Source: a bacterium (GTDB taxonomy: Bacteria > Bacillota > Clostridia > Lachnospirales > Lachnospiraceae). From it: DNA of 64,000 bases. Shown piece by piece: positions 35,687-44,526 of this stretch. Each line of letters opens with the position of its first letter. The first letter of the stretch is position 1. The stretch spans positions 1-64,000 of the forward strand of contig JALFNN010000083.1 in the NCBI GenBank assembly GCA_022774325.1. Direction: 5' to 3'. The notes beneath the pieces are model-generated. The model searched no databases and was not told the DNA's origin. It saw only the letters and a list, made by a program, of their open reading frames with translations. Position numbers and translations under genes: made by a program.

Positions 35687-38116
35687 ATGTTTACGAAAGA
35701 CAGAAGCAGGGAAGAGGATGAGAGAGTACGCGGGGAGATCGTGAGAGTCAAACCGGATTATAGAGCGGGACTTACAGAGGAACAGGTAAGAACACGTGTG
35801 GAAAATGGATGGACGAACGAGGAAGTGGCGCCACCAGCATTGACGACAAAAGAGATTATTCATAAAAATGTATTTACGTATTTTAACTTGATTTTTCTGG
35901 TGTTGGCGATCCTTCTTTGTATTGTCGGATCGTTCCGTAATCTGACATTTCTTCCGGTCATTATCGCAAATACAATGATCGGAATCATTCAGGAGATCCG
36001 TGCAAAAAGGGTCCTTGAAAAGCTGAACATGCTAAATGCTCCGCATGCGGAGGTGGTACGGGACGGAAATGTGCGGAAAATTGATGCGATTGATCTTGTA
36101 ATCGATGACATCGTCATTTTCGGCGCGGGCAACCAGATCTGTGCGGACGCAGTGGTGGAAGAGGGAGAAGTCAGGGTCAATGAATCCCTTCTTACCGGAG
36201 AATCGGACGAGATTACCAAGCGTCGGGGAGACACGCTGCTTTCAGGAAGTTTCATTGTATCCGGAAAATGCCATGCCAGACTGACCAGTGTGGGAGAAGA
36301 TTCTTATATTTCCAGGCTGACTCTGGAAGCCGGAGCCATGCCGGAAGGGGAACAGTCTGAGATGATGCGTTCTCTCGACCGGCTGGTTAAAGTTGTGGGA
36401 ATCGCTCTGATCCCGATCGGGATCGTGCTTTTTGTTCAGGGCTTCTTCTTTAACGGGGAGAGTTTCCGGGAAAGCATTGTATCGATGGTTGCAGCCGTGA
36501 TTGGAATGATTCCGGAAGGTCTGTATCTTCTTGCAAGTGTGGCAATGGTTGTGAGTGCCATGCGGCTTGCAAAGAAACGAGTACTGCTTCATGATATGAA
36601 GAGTATCGAGACTCTTGCCAGGGTCGATGTGCTTTGTGTGGATAAGACCGGAACAATCACGGAAAACAGCATGTGTGTGAATAAGGTCGTGAGAGCGAAG
36701 GGATATGAGGAAGAAACTATGCCGCCGCTTGAAGAGATGATCGGGGATTTTGTGAAAGAGATGGAGGCAGACAACGCCACCATGGCTGCTCTGAAAGAAT
36801 TCTTTAAAGAGAATTCCGGGAAGAAACCGGACAAAGTCATCCCGTTTTCTTCCACTGTGAAGTATAGTGGTGTCATTTACGGAGAAGATGCCTATGTGCT
36901 CGGAGCACCTGAATTCGTTCTGAGAAAGATGTTTTCAGAACATCAGGATAAGATTAATCAATTTGCAGAAAAAGGCTACCGGGTTCTTGTTTTTGCAAAA
37001 TATGATGGAATTCCGGATGGAAAAGCGTTGACCGGAGAGGCAAATCCGCTGGGATATATTCTGCTTCTGAATAAAGTCCGCAAAGAGGCGCCTTCAACGT
37101 TTGCATTTTTTGAACAGCAGGGTGTTGAGATCAAAGTGATTTCCGGTGATAATCCACTGACCGTCTCTGAGACAGCAAAGCAGGCAGGAATTCGGAACGC
37201 AGAGCGCTATATTGATGCACGGGAATTAAAGACTGAGGAAGAACTGGAAGAAGCTGCCCGGAATTATACCGTATTCGGAAGAGTTGTGCCGGAACAGAAA
37301 CGCCAGCTTGTGCATGCGTTGAAACGTCAAGGACGTACGGTCGCGATGACCGGGGACGGTGTCAATGACGTACTGGCACTGAAAGATGCGGACTGTTCAG
37401 TTGCGATGGCTTCCGGAAGTGATGCGGCGGCACAGGCTTCCCAGGTTGTTCTTCTGGAATCTGATTTTTCCAAAATGCCGGAAGTTGTACTGGAAGGGCG
37501 TAGAGTCGTCAATAATATTCAGAGATCGGCCAGCCTGTTTCTGGTGAAGAATATTTTTTCTTTCCTCTTATCGCTGTTCTCTCTGGCTTTCATGATTACG
37601 TATCCGCTGGAACCGTCACAGGTTTCGCTGATCACGATGTACACCATTGGTATCCCTGCATTTTTCCTGGCACTTCAGCCGAACAAGGATATCATACGGG
37701 GACATTTCATGACGAATGTGGTTCTGAAGGCGCTTCCTGCCGGACTTACGGATGTGATCGCGGTCGGTGCACTGGTCGTGTTCGGGCAGACATTCGATGT
37801 TCCTGCATCGGATATTTCTACAGCAGCGACGATGCTGCTGGCAATTGTCGGATTTATGATTCTTTACCGGATCTGTCAGCCGATGAATCTTTTCAGAAGG
37901 GTGATCTGGATAGGATGTGTCGTCGGAATGCTCGGCTGCAGCATTTTCCTTCCTGATTTATTCGCAATCACGGGAATGTCTACGAAATGTATCATGCTGT
38001 TTGTAGTCTTCTCCATTGCGACAGAACCGGTGCTGCGCTATCTCACACGGTTTGTGGAGTGGATCAGAGAAGGCTATATCCGGCTGTTTAAGAATCCGGA
38101 GAAAAAGAGGGTGTAA
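35687..38116 (+). CDS. Cation-transporting P-type ATPase
   Basis: Membrane pump of the HAD-IC P-type family, 809 residues. It has the actuator motif LLTGESDE, the phosphorylation site CVDKTGTITE (about residue 317), the nucleotide-binding domain, and GDGVNDVLALKDADCSVAMASG in the hinge. The membrane ion site reads IPEGLYLLASVAMV, not PEGLP as in typical calcium pumps; this resembles the CtpE-like group, for which calcium uptake has been proposed. No N-terminal heavy-metal-binding domain. The ion cannot be fixed from sequence. The stop codon overlaps the next gene by one base. Confidence 0.87.
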   Translation: MFTKDRSREEDERVRGEIVRVKPDYRAGLTEEQVRTRVENGWTNEEVAPPALTTKEIIHKNVFTYFNLIFLVLAILLCIVGSFRNLTFLPVIIANTMIGIIQEIRAKRVLEKLNMLNAPHAEVVRDGNVRKIDAIDLVIDDIVIFGAGNQICADAVVEEGEVRVNESLLTGESDEITKRRGDTLLSGSFIVSGKCHARLTSVGEDSYISRLTLEAGAMPEGEQSEMMRSLDRLVKVVGIALIPIGIVLFVQGFFFNGESFRESIVSMVAAVIGMIPEGLYLLASVAMVVSAMRLAKKRVLLHDMKSIETLARVDVLCVDKTGTITENSMCVNKVVRAKGYEEETMPPLEEMIGDFVKEMEADNATMAALKEFFKENSGKKPDKVIPFSSTVKYSGVIYGEDAYVLGAPEFVLRKMFSEHQDKINQFAEKGYRVLVFAKYDGIPDGKALTGEANPLGYILLLNKVRKEAPSTFAFFEQQGVEIKVISGDNPLTVSETAKQAGIRNAERYIDARELKTEEELEEAARNYTVFGRVVPEQKRQLVHALKRQGRTVAMTGDGVNDVLALKDADCSVAMASGSDAAAQASQVVLLESDFSKMPEVVLEGRRVVNNIQRSASLFLVKNIFSFLLSLFSLAFMITYPLEPSQVSLITMYTIGIPAFFLALQPNKDIIRGHFMTNVVLKALPAGLTDVIAVGALVVFGQTFDVPASDISTAATMLLAIVGFMILYRICQPMNLFRRVIWIGCVVGMLGCSIFLPDLFAITGMSTKCIMLFVVFSIATEPVLRYLTRFVEWIREGYIRLFKNPEKKRV

Positions 38117-38781
38117 TGAATCAGACATTTTTGATTTTGACAATATTGGGAATGGTGTTTTTTGGATCAATATATGGAGGCCTGAAAGGAAAAATCGGCA
38201 ATGGGGTGCTGGTATTCAAAGCGCTTGCCACTCTGATGCCGGTCCTGGCGGCCTTTGCAGGAGTGCGTGCAAATAACAGTATGTCTGGCTGGCTGATGGT
38301 CGGGGGAGCAGTTCTTTGCATGGTGGCAGACGTGCTGCTGGAGCTGGTCCTTTTGGCAGGCGTGGCTGTGTTTGCATTAGCTCACCTTTTATTCATTGCA
38401 GGATATGCATGCCGTTATGGGATGGAATGGTATACGCTTATTCTTTTTGCTACAGGATATTTGATATTTTTTGTTGGACTTGGAAAGTATCTACCTGAAG
38501 CAAAGAAGATGAACCGGAAGAAAATGGTTCCCGATGCAGTTTATCTCACCGGCGCGGCCATATATCCTGCATTTCTCTGTGGAACAGCAGCTATGGCTTT
38601 GTCCGGGCTGATTAAAAGTGGATTTTCATTAAGTGCAATACCGGGGGCTATTGGTGGAGTATGTTTTATGATTTCCGATTATATTTTGGCCTGGAGGACA
38701 TTTACGAAAAGAAAAGAGAGAAAATACAGTCTGATCCTGTTAATATTTTATTATAGTGCGGTGTATTTGCTGGTATGCTGA
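38116..38781 (+). CDS. YhhN family membrane protein (lysoplasmalogenase-like)
   Basis: A 221-residue protein with about seven or eight hydrophobic segments. It resembles the YhhN/TMEM86 family, whose animal members cleave the vinyl-ether bond of lysoplasmalogen. Acidic residues typical of the family lie in MVADVLLEL and MISDYILAW. Many anaerobic clostridia make plasmalogens, so a role in ether lipid turnover is possible. The start overlaps the stop of the P-type ATPase gene (TAATG), so the two are co-translated. Function is inferred from family only. Confidence 0.75.
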   Translation: MNQTFLILTILGMVFFGSIYGGLKGKIGNGVLVFKALATLMPVLAAFAGVRANNSMSGWLMVGGAVLCMVADVLLELVLLAGVAVFALAHLLFIAGYACRYGMEWYTLILFATGYLIFFVGLGKYLPEAKKMNRKKMVPDAVYLTGAAIYPAFLCGTAAMALSGLIKSGFSLSAIPGAIGGVCFMISDYILAWRTFTKRKERKYSLILLIFYYSAVYLLVC

Positions 38782-38802
38782 TAAAGTTGTAAGGGGTGCG
38801 TT

Positions 38803-38937
38803 ATGGATAGAAAGCAGATGACCAATATCGAAGTGAAGAGAAACAACGGAAACCGTGTGTACCGGTATATATGCAAAAATGGTATTGTATCGAATCCGGA
38901 TATTTCTTATGCGACGAAGATGAGTTTTTGCCTATAA
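38803..38937 (+). pseudogene. Truncated ROK-family repressor remnant
   Basis: A 44-codon reading frame with a good ribosome site (AAGGGG) before its ATG. Its product (MTNIEVKRNNGNRVYRYIC, then NGIVSNPDISYATKMS) looks like the N-terminal winged-helix segment of ROK-type sugar repressors. The reading ends in TAA where the recognition helix should be, and nothing downstream continues the family. Probably a decayed gene fragment; a tiny expressed DNA-binding peptide is less likely. Confidence 0.55.
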
Positions 38938-38966
38938 AATGGATTGCTCTTTTGTGCTCATGTACA

Positions 38967-38995
38967 GCATAATCTCAGAAAGCAGGGCATACACT
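38967..38995 (+). promoter_or_regulatory. Sigma-E-type promoter of spoIVA
   Basis: GCATAAT (38967-38973), 14-base spacer, CATACACT (38988-38995). This fits the known mother-cell sigma-E consensus (-35 KMATATT, -10 CATACAHT). spoIVA is a known sigma-E target. The -10 octamer is identical to the one before sigK. Confidence 0.72.
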
Positions 38996-39023
38996 GGTAT
39001 CAGCCGGCAAAGGAGGATACCAT

Positions 39024-40496
39024 ATGAATACATTTGACTTATACAAGGACATTGAGACGAGGACAGGCGGGGAGATCTATATCGGAGTTGTGGGACCGGT
39101 CAGAACCGGAAAATCCACGTTTATCAAGCGGTTCATGGATGTGCTGGTACTTCCGGGAATGAAGGATGAACACATGAGAGCAAGAACGTTGGATGAACTT
39201 CCCCAGTCTGCATCCGGCAAGACGATCATGACGACCGAACCGAAATTTGTCCCGAAAGAAGCGGCTGTGGTCCGTCTGTCAGGTGATACCGATGTGAAGG
39301 TGAGACTGATCGATTGTGTCGGTTACATGGTGGAAGGAGCGGCAGGGCATATTGAAAATGGAGACGAGCGGCAGGTGAAAACGCCGTGGTTTGAGTATGA
39401 GATTCCATTTACCAAGGCGGCGGGAATCGGAACCAGAAAGGTGATCTGTGACCATTCCACGATAGGAATCGTGATCACGACCGACGGGAGCATCGGTGAT
39501 ATTCCAAGGGAGAATTACCGCCCGGCAGAGGAACAGACGATTCAAGAACTAAAGAGTCTGGGAAAACCGTTTATCGTTCTGGTAAACACCAGAAAGCCTT
39601 ATAGCGAAGAGCCGACGAAAGTCGCAAAGGAAATCGAAGAAACGCATAAGGTTACAGCGATGCCGGTGAACTGTGAACAGCTAAAAGAGGAAGACATCCA
39701 TCATATTATGGAACAGATTCTGTTTGCATTTCCGGTTTCGGAAATTCAGTTTTTCATTCCCAAGTGGGTGGAAATGCTGCCACGAGATCACAAGATCAAG
39801 CAGGATATGCTGGAATATGTGCGCCAGGTCCTTAATCATGTCGATGAGATCCGGGATGCGCAGGATGCGGTCGTGACCCCGCAAAGTCCTTACATAACTG
39901 AGGCAAAGGTTGGAAAGATCTCCATGGACACCGGATGTGTCGCTGTGGAGATCCGGGTGGATGACGCGTATTATTATGAGACATTAAGTGAACTTACCGG
40001 AACCGCGATTACCAGTGAGTATGATCTGATCGGAACGATCAAGGAACTGTCGTCACTTCGAAAAGAGTATGAGAGTGTGAAGGATGCCATGGATTCTGTG
40101 AAATTAAAAGGCTATGGTGTGGTAAGCCCCGGAAAAGAGGAAATCCATCTGGACGAACCTGTCGTCATCAAGCAGGGAAATAAGTTCGGTGTGAAAATTC
40201 ATTCCGAGGCGCCGTCCATTCATATGATACGTGCCAATATCGAGACGGAAATTGCGCCGATCGTGGGGAGCGAGCAGCAGGCAGAGGATTTGAAGAACTA
40301 TATCAAAGCAGCTGCCCAGTCACCGGAGGGAGTCTGGGGAACGAATATTTTCGGCAAATCCATCGAAGAGTTGGTCATGGACGGGATGCACGGAAAGATT
40401 GCGATGATCAACGATGAAAGTCAGGTGAAACTTCAGGATACCATGCAGAAAATTGTCAATGACAGCAATGGAGGGCTGGTCTGCATTATCATTTAA
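39024..40496 (+). CDS. spoIVA: Stage IV sporulation protein A (spore coat ATPase)
   Basis: Morphogenetic ATPase that polymerises around the forespore as the base layer of the coat. It starts NTFDLYKDIETRTGGEIYIG and has Walker A GPVRTGKSTFIKRF (about residue 24), the conserved DCVGYMVEGA region, TTDGSIGDIPRENY, and the typical C-terminus GGLVCIII. Length 490 residues, as in Bacillus. AAAGGAGG precedes the ATG and lies within an inverted repeat (GGTATC/GATACC, 38996-39021). It appears to be a single-gene transcript from a sporulation promoter. Confidence 0.98.
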   Translation: MNTFDLYKDIETRTGGEIYIGVVGPVRTGKSTFIKRFMDVLVLPGMKDEHMRARTLDELPQSASGKTIMTTEPKFVPKEAAVVRLSGDTDVKVRLIDCVGYMVEGAAGHIENGDERQVKTPWFEYEIPFTKAAGIGTRKVICDHSTIGIVITTDGSIGDIPRENYRPAEEQTIQELKSLGKPFIVLVNTRKPYSEEPTKVAKEIEETHKVTAMPVNCEQLKEEDIHHIMEQILFAFPVSEIQFFIPKWVEMLPRDHKIKQDMLEYVRQVLNHVDEIRDAQDAVVTPQSPYITEAKVGKISMDTGCVAVEIRVDDAYYYETLSELTGTAITSEYDLIGTIKELSSLRKEYESVKDAMDSVKLKGYGVVSPGKEEIHLDEPVVIKQGNKFGVKIHSEAPSIHMIRANIETEIAPIVGSEQQAEDLKNYIKAAAQSPEGVWGTNIFGKSIEELVMDGMHGKIAMINDESQVKLQDTMQKIVNDSNGGLVCIII

Positions 40497-40509
40497 CAGG
40501 AATATGTGG

Positions 40510-40539
40510 TTGCACAGATGATTTGGGGTATGTTATACT
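40510..40539 (+). promoter_or_regulatory. Promoter of mogA
   Basis: TTGCAC, 18-bp spacer, TATACT, leaving a leader of about 75 bases that contains a 9-bp hairpin (GCCGGTACC/GGTATCGGC, 40556-40583). Confidence 0.55.
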
Positions 40540-40622
40540 TTTAGATATCAAATATGCCGGTACCGTTTTTTACAGGTATCGGCTTTGACTGTACGTAAGG
40601 AGAAGAAAAGAGGAGAGTATAA

Positions 40623-41108
40623 ATGAAAGCAGCAATTGTTTCAGTAGATACATTGATTTACCAGAAATTAAAAGAGGATGATTGTGCGCCGATCGTCAAA
40701 AGGATGCTGGGGCAGGTCAGCTTCCGGACGGAACTGATTCAGCCGGTTCCGAATGACAAAGAGGTGATCCGGAAGGTGCTTGCAAGGATCGCTGATGCGG
40801 AAATCGCCGATCTGGTATTGACTATCGGAGGAATCGGGTGCAGGGATGAAGACTGGACACCGGAGGCGACGAAGTCGATCCTGGACAAAGAAATACCGGG
40901 CATGGCAGAAGCGATGCGGCTGTATATGGAGAGAACGAGAAAGCGCGCCATGCTGACCAGGGGAGTTGCCGGAATCCGGAACCATACGTTGATCGTGAAT
41001 CTTCCGGGAAGTCCGAAGATCATCAAGGAATGTCTGGAATACATTCTCCCGGAGATCGTTTATGCGACCGAAGTCGTACTGGGAGAACATGACGATATTA
41101 AGGAGTAG
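40623..41108 (+). CDS. MogA/MoaB-family molybdopterin protein, altered motif
   Basis: Related to MogA/MoaB, which adenylates molybdopterin before metal insertion. The core fold is clear (DLVLTIGGIGCRDEDWTPEAT, then LTRGVAGIRNHTLIVNLPGSPK). The usual GGTG(L/F)xxRD loop reads GGIGCRDED here, so the substrate loop is changed. Length 161 residues. No other molybdenum cofactor genes lie nearby, and it is followed after 3 bases by rnhA. It may be a true adenylyltransferase or a relative with another job. Confidence 0.75.
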   Translation: MKAAIVSVDTLIYQKLKEDDCAPIVKRMLGQVSFRTELIQPVPNDKEVIRKVLARIADAEIADLVLTIGGIGCRDEDWTPEATKSILDKEIPGMAEAMRLYMERTRKRAMLTRGVAGIRNHTLIVNLPGSPKIIKECLEYILPEIVYATEVVLGEHDDIKE

Positions 41109-41111
41109 CAG

Positions 41112-41585
41112 ATGAAAGTAAGGATATATACCGATGGCGCTGCAAGGGGGAATCCGGACGGACCGGGGGGATACGGGACGGTTCTGGAATATGTAGATAC
41201 CAAAGGGCAGCTCCATGTAAAGGAATTGTCGCAGGGATATGTGAAGACGACCAATAACCGGATGGAGCTGATGGCGGTGATCGCCGGACTGGAGACCCTG
41301 AACCGGCCATGTGAGGTCGAATTATATTCGGATTCTCAGTATGTGGTCAACGCATTCAACCAGCACTGGATCGAAGGATGGATCCGCAAAGGATGGAAGC
41401 GCGGGAAGAACGAACCGGTCAAGAATGTGGACCTCTGGAAACGCCTTCTGGAGGCGAAAAAGCCGCATCAGGTTCAGTTTATCTGGGTGAAAGGTCATGA
41501 CGGCCATCCCCAGAATGAGCGGTGTGACCAGCTCGCGACGACAGCGGCCGACGGAAAGGATCTGATCGTTGACGAGGGACTTTAG
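41112..41585 (+). CDS. rnhA: Ribonuclease HI
   Basis: Cleaves the RNA strand of RNA-DNA hybrids. The four catalytic acids are visible: [10 protein letters not shown] (Asp), [14 protein letters not shown] (Glu), LYSDSQYVV (Asp) and [15 protein letters not shown] (His/Asp). Length 157 residues, with the basic handle region ([17 protein letters not shown]). Ends shortly before the RNase P RNA gene. Confidence 0.96.
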   Translation: MKVRIYTDGAARGNPDGPGGYGTVLEYVDTKGQLHVKELSQGYVKTTNNRMELMAVIAGLETLNRPCEVELYSDSQYVVNAFNQHWIEGWIRKGWKRGKNEPVKNVDLWKRLLEAKKPHQVQFIWVKGHDGHPQNERCDQLATTAADGKDLIVDEGL

Positions 41586-41587
41586 AC

Positions 41588-41616
41588 TTTACAAGATAGA
41601 AAAAATGTGTTAGAGT
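41588..41616 (+). promoter_or_regulatory. Promoter of rnpB
   Basis: TTTACA, 17-bp spacer, TAGAGT, ending a few bases before the RNA; it overlaps the last bases of rnhA. Confidence 0.5.
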
Positions 41617-41620
41617 GTTT

Positions 41621-41976
41621 GAGGCAAGTAAGACAGACGTTCGCGGCTGCAGGTGCCGAAAGGTCGCAGGTGAGGAAAGTCCGGGCTTCACAGGGCAGGA
41701 TGCCGGATAACGTCCGGTGGAGGTGACTCCAAGGAAAGTGCAACAGAAATAAACCGCCTGTCATATGACAGGTAAGGGTGGAAAGGCAGTGTAAGAGACT
41801 ACCGCCCGTCTGGTAACAGAAGGGGCACATGTAAACCCCATCCGAAGCAAGACCGAATCAAAACGATGTGGCGGCCCGTCACGTTTTAGGTAGGTCGCTT
41901 GAACCTGCTGGCGACAGCAGGTCTGGATAGATGAACGTCCAACGACATAACCCGGCTTATCGTTTTGCTTGCCTGT
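41621..41976 (+). ncRNA. rnpB: RNase P RNA
   Basis: Catalytic RNA of RNase P. Helix P1 is AGGCAAG (41622-41628) paired with CTTGCCT (41968-41974). Universally conserved blocks are present: GAGGAAAGTCCGGGCT, ACAGAAATAAACCGCC and the 3' block ACGACATAACCCGGCTTAT. The overall organisation looks like the common bacterial class A, but class was not checked by folding. The ends are set by P1. Confidence 0.95.
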
Positions 41977-42035
41977 TTATACTGAATTTTTATTTATGGT
42001 TTGTCATAGTTATGTATAATGTAGCGGAGAGGAAA

Positions 42036-42064
42036 GGTGGCTATTGTTAGTCACTTTTTTCTTT
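42036..42064 (+). terminator. Hairpin-T terminator after rnpB
   Basis: GTGGCTA/TTAGTCAC stem with a short loop, followed by TTTTTT. It is about 60 bases past the RNase P RNA end. Confidence 0.6.
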
Positions 42065-42105
42065 TATAAAGTAAATATAGGAGTATGATACTGGAGTGGA
42101 GTAAA

Positions 42106-42372
42106 ATGTACGATATCGGAATATGTGATGATGGGTTTGAGATTTGTGGTTTTATTCAAAAGGTAATCAAGGAATATGCAGCAACTCATAACAACTTGAT
42201 GTATGTGAAAACATGGCATACTGGCGAAGAATTAAAAGAATATCTGGGAAGCGGGAATTCTCTGGATTTGTTATCCGATGGATTTTCTGATAAAGTCAAT
42301 ATCAAAGGGACTGATAGAAGAAAGTCTGGAGTTGGCTATACGATTGCTAGGGGAAAAACCAGGGAAATTTAG
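42106..42372 (+). pseudogene. Response regulator remnant (receiver N-terminus)
   Basis: The first 50 codons (MYDIGICDDGFEICGFIQKV, then TWHTGEELKEYLGSGNSLDLL) match the start of a LytTR-type response regulator receiver, with the acidic pair CDD. The reading then jumps to about 35 residues (NIKGTDRRKSGVGYTIARG) that I cannot place, exactly where the phosphorylated aspartate should come. Everything after it, including the DNA-binding domain, is missing. GGAGTGGAG lies before the ATG. Best read as a gene broken by an internal deletion. Confidence 0.65.
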
Positions 42373-42533
42373 ATTTGAAAGAGGGAAGGAGGTTCAAAAA
42401 TGAAAATTCCAAAATAAAATTGTGCTGACTGCATAATATCCCCAAAACACAATTTTCTCTTCTTCTTTTCTCTCCTGAAAATTCCCCAAAAATATTTGAA
42501 TAAATCTGTCAATTAAATGAATTCGAAACAAAA

Positions 42534-42782
42534 TTGGGAAAAGAATTAGAATTTGCAGATAGCATTGGATTCCTTCTGGAAAACCCTACTTTTCTGGACC
42601 GGTATTCTGGCTATGAGAACTTGAAGATGCTGGCATCTATTCGGAACCTGATTGGAGAAGAAGAAATTCATGCTATACTGCGAAAAGTTGGACTGGATGC
42701 AAAGGCGGAAAAGAAGAAATATCGTAAGTATTCCCTTGGGATGAAACCCGACAAAAAAGCTAATTGCAACAAAATAGTATAG
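42534..42782 (+). pseudogene. ABC transporter ATPase fragment
   Basis: A fragment of a peptide/bacitracin-type ABC transporter ATPase. It contains the Q-loop region IGFLLENPTFLDRYSGYENL and runs to the beginning of the signature motif (KYSLGMK), then becomes nonsense. The Walker A end and everything after the signature are gone. No proper start codon. With the response regulator remnant upstream, it is the residue of a peptide-sensing and transport module, most likely for antimicrobial peptide resistance or export. Confidence 0.75.
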
Positions 42783-42820
42783 GGAGAGGTATCACTCTTT
42801 TGAGTAATATCTCTCCCTAT
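42779..42820. terminator. Long inverted repeat, probable pyrBI terminator
   Basis: ATAGGGAGAG...CTCTCCCTAT with further pairing inside (ACTC/GAGT around TTTT) gives a nearly continuous stem of about 19 bp. On the minus strand it follows pyrI and is trailed by a partly T-rich stretch. It could also be a scar of the rearrangement that left the two gene remnants. Confidence 0.55.
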
Positions 42821-42857
42821 TAAAGGTTGTTTATTTTCCTTACGTTATTTTACAGAA

Positions 42858-43313
42858 TTAATGTTTTCTCCTTTTCTGTCTGTCATATTTTTCTTCGCAG
42901 TATTTGCACCGGTACACTTCATTTTCCGGATCGGTCAGGACGAAGATATGATCCAGCTCCTGTTCGATGGAAGTGATACAGCGTGGATTCTTGCATTTGA
43001 TCACATTTTTGATCTCTTTCGGAAGCGTCAGCGCCTTTTTGTCGACGATTTCTTCATTTTCAATGATATTGATCGTAATGTTGTGATCGATGAATCCGAG
43101 GATATCCAGGTCGATGATGTCGATCGGACATTCGATTTTGATGATGTCCTTCTTACCCATCTTGTTGCTCTTGGCGTTCTTGATGATAGCTACACAGCAG
43201 TCCAGCTTATCCAGCTTCAGATATTTGTAAATATCCATGCTCTTTCCGGCTTCAATGTGATCAAGAACAAAACCTTCCGAAATCTTACCGATATTCAATG
43301 TATTCTTTACCAT
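42858..43313 (-). CDS. pyrI: Aspartate carbamoyltransferase regulatory chain
   Basis: Regulatory subunit that binds nucleotides and gives allosteric control to PyrB. The four zinc ligands are two CxnC pairs, CKNPRC (about residue 108) and CKYC (about 137), which join it to the catalytic chain. Length 151 residues. It follows pyrB by 13 bases on the minus strand, with AGGAGG before its start. Confidence 0.96.
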   Translation of the reverse strand: MVKNTLNIGKISEGFVLDHIEAGKSMDIYKYLKLDKLDCCVAIIKNAKSNKMGKKDIIKIECPIDIIDLDILGFIDHNITINIIENEEIVDKKALTLPKEIKNVIKCKNPRCITSIEQELDHIFVLTDPENEVYRCKYCEEKYDRQKRRKH

Positions 43314-43326
43314 AGTCAGTTACCTC

Positions 43327-44247
43327 CTAATCCACATGGATATCAAGCAGTGTCAGAATGAGGGCCATTCGGATATAGACACCATACTGTACCTGCTTGA
43401 AATAAGCAGCTCTTGGATCCTCATCTACTTCGACAGAGATCTCATTTACCCTTGGAAGCGGATGAAGCACCAGCATATCCGGCGGTGCGAGTTCCATTTT
43501 GGCTTTGTCGAGGATATAGAAATCCTTCATACGGACATAATCTTCTTCGTTAAAGAAACGTTCTTTCTGTACACGTGTCATATAGAGAAGATCGAGGTCA
43601 GGAAGCGCCTCTTCAAGACGAACTACCTCAGTATATGGAATGTTCTGTTTATCCAGAACGTCATGTCTTACATAATCCGGAAGACGAAGTTCTTCTGGTG
43701 AAATCAGTACAAATTCAATATCATCGTAGCGGGCAAGGGCATTGATAAGAGAATGAACGGTACGGCCGAATTTTAAGTCACCACAGAGACCGATTTTCAA
43801 GTGGTTCAATCGTCCTTTCAGAGAACGGATCGTAAGCAGGTCGGTTAAAGTCTGGGTCGGATGCTGATGTCCGCCGTCACCTGCGTTGATGACAGGAATG
43901 GTAGCATGCTGGCAGGCAACCATCGGAGCCCCCTCCTTCGGATGCCGGATCGCACAAATATCAGCGTAGCAGGAAATCATGCGGATCGTGTCAGAAACAC
44001 TTTCGCCTTTTGCAGCAGAACTGGATGCTGCTGAAGAAAATCCCATGATGCTGCCCCCAAGATTCAGCATTGCAGCTTCATGGCTGAGGCGGGTACGGGT
44101 GCTTGGTTCATAGAATAAAGTAGCAAGCTTTTTGCCGTCGCATGCATGTGCGTATTTCTTTGGATTTGCCTCGATGTCGTTCGCGAGATCCATGAGTTTG
44201 TCAAGTTCTTCGACAGAAAAATCTAATGGACTCATTAAATGTCTCAT
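43327..44247 (-). CDS. pyrB: Aspartate carbamoyltransferase catalytic subunit
   Basis: Makes N-carbamoyl-aspartate in pyrimidine synthesis. Carbamoyl-phosphate binding motif [17 protein letters not shown] (about residue 50), then [16 protein letters not shown] and [11 protein letters not shown]. Length 306 residues. AAGGAGG precedes the ATG. Together with pyrI it forms the enterobacterial-type B2R3 holoenzyme. The leader has a CCAGAA/TTCTGG hairpin (44271-44294) but no T tract and no clear attenuator. Confidence 0.98.
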   Translation of the reverse strand: MRHLMSPLDFSVEELDKLMDLANDIEANPKKYAHACDGKKLATLFYEPSTRTRLSHEAAMLNLGGSIMGFSSAASSSAAKGESVSDTIRMISCYADICAIRHPKEGAPMVACQHATIPVINAGDGGHQHPTQTLTDLLTIRSLKGRLNHLKIGLCGDLKFGRTVHSLINALARYDDIEFVLISPEELRLPDYVRHDVLDKQNIPYTEVVRLEEALPDLDLLYMTRVQKERFFNEEDYVRMKDFYILDKAKMELAPPDMLVLHPLPRVNEISVEVDEDPRAAYFKQVQYGVYIRMALILTLLDIHVD

Positions 44248-44315
44248 GTAGGAAACCTCCTTTATTTTTGCCAGAATGACGACAGGTCTTCTGGAATTAA
44301 TCTTTATTCTTCACT

Positions 44316-44344
44316 ATCATATAATAAAACAGACCACATTTCAA
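44316..44344 (-). promoter_or_regulatory. Promoter of pyrBI
   Basis: Minus-strand TTGAAA, 17-bp spacer, TATGAT, about 70 bases before pyrB. Confidence 0.6.
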
Positions 44345-44420
44345 TAAGGATTTTATCTTTTGGTTTTCCGGCAGTTCGCTCTGATTTGGATATTCAGCCA
44401 AAGGAAGAGGAATAAAGAAC

Positions 44421-44449
44421 TGGATTTTATAAAAAAAATAGTATATAAT
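44421..44449 (+). promoter_or_regulatory. Promoter of pheA
   Basis: TGGATT, 17-bp spacer, TATAAT; the -35 box is weak. No T-box or attenuator is seen in the 70-base leader. Confidence 0.45.
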
Positions 44450-44526
44450 GTCCACGCAGGCAATGAATGCCGAAAGAACGAGCGAATGATAGAAGAAAGA
44501 ACGTACAGATAAGGAGAGAATCCATT

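Noticed and set aside
42373-42533. AGGAGG followed by ATG and five codons (42387-42420) between the two gene remnants.
   Set aside because: The frame stops at once; at best it is the ruined start of a lost gene and cannot be assigned.
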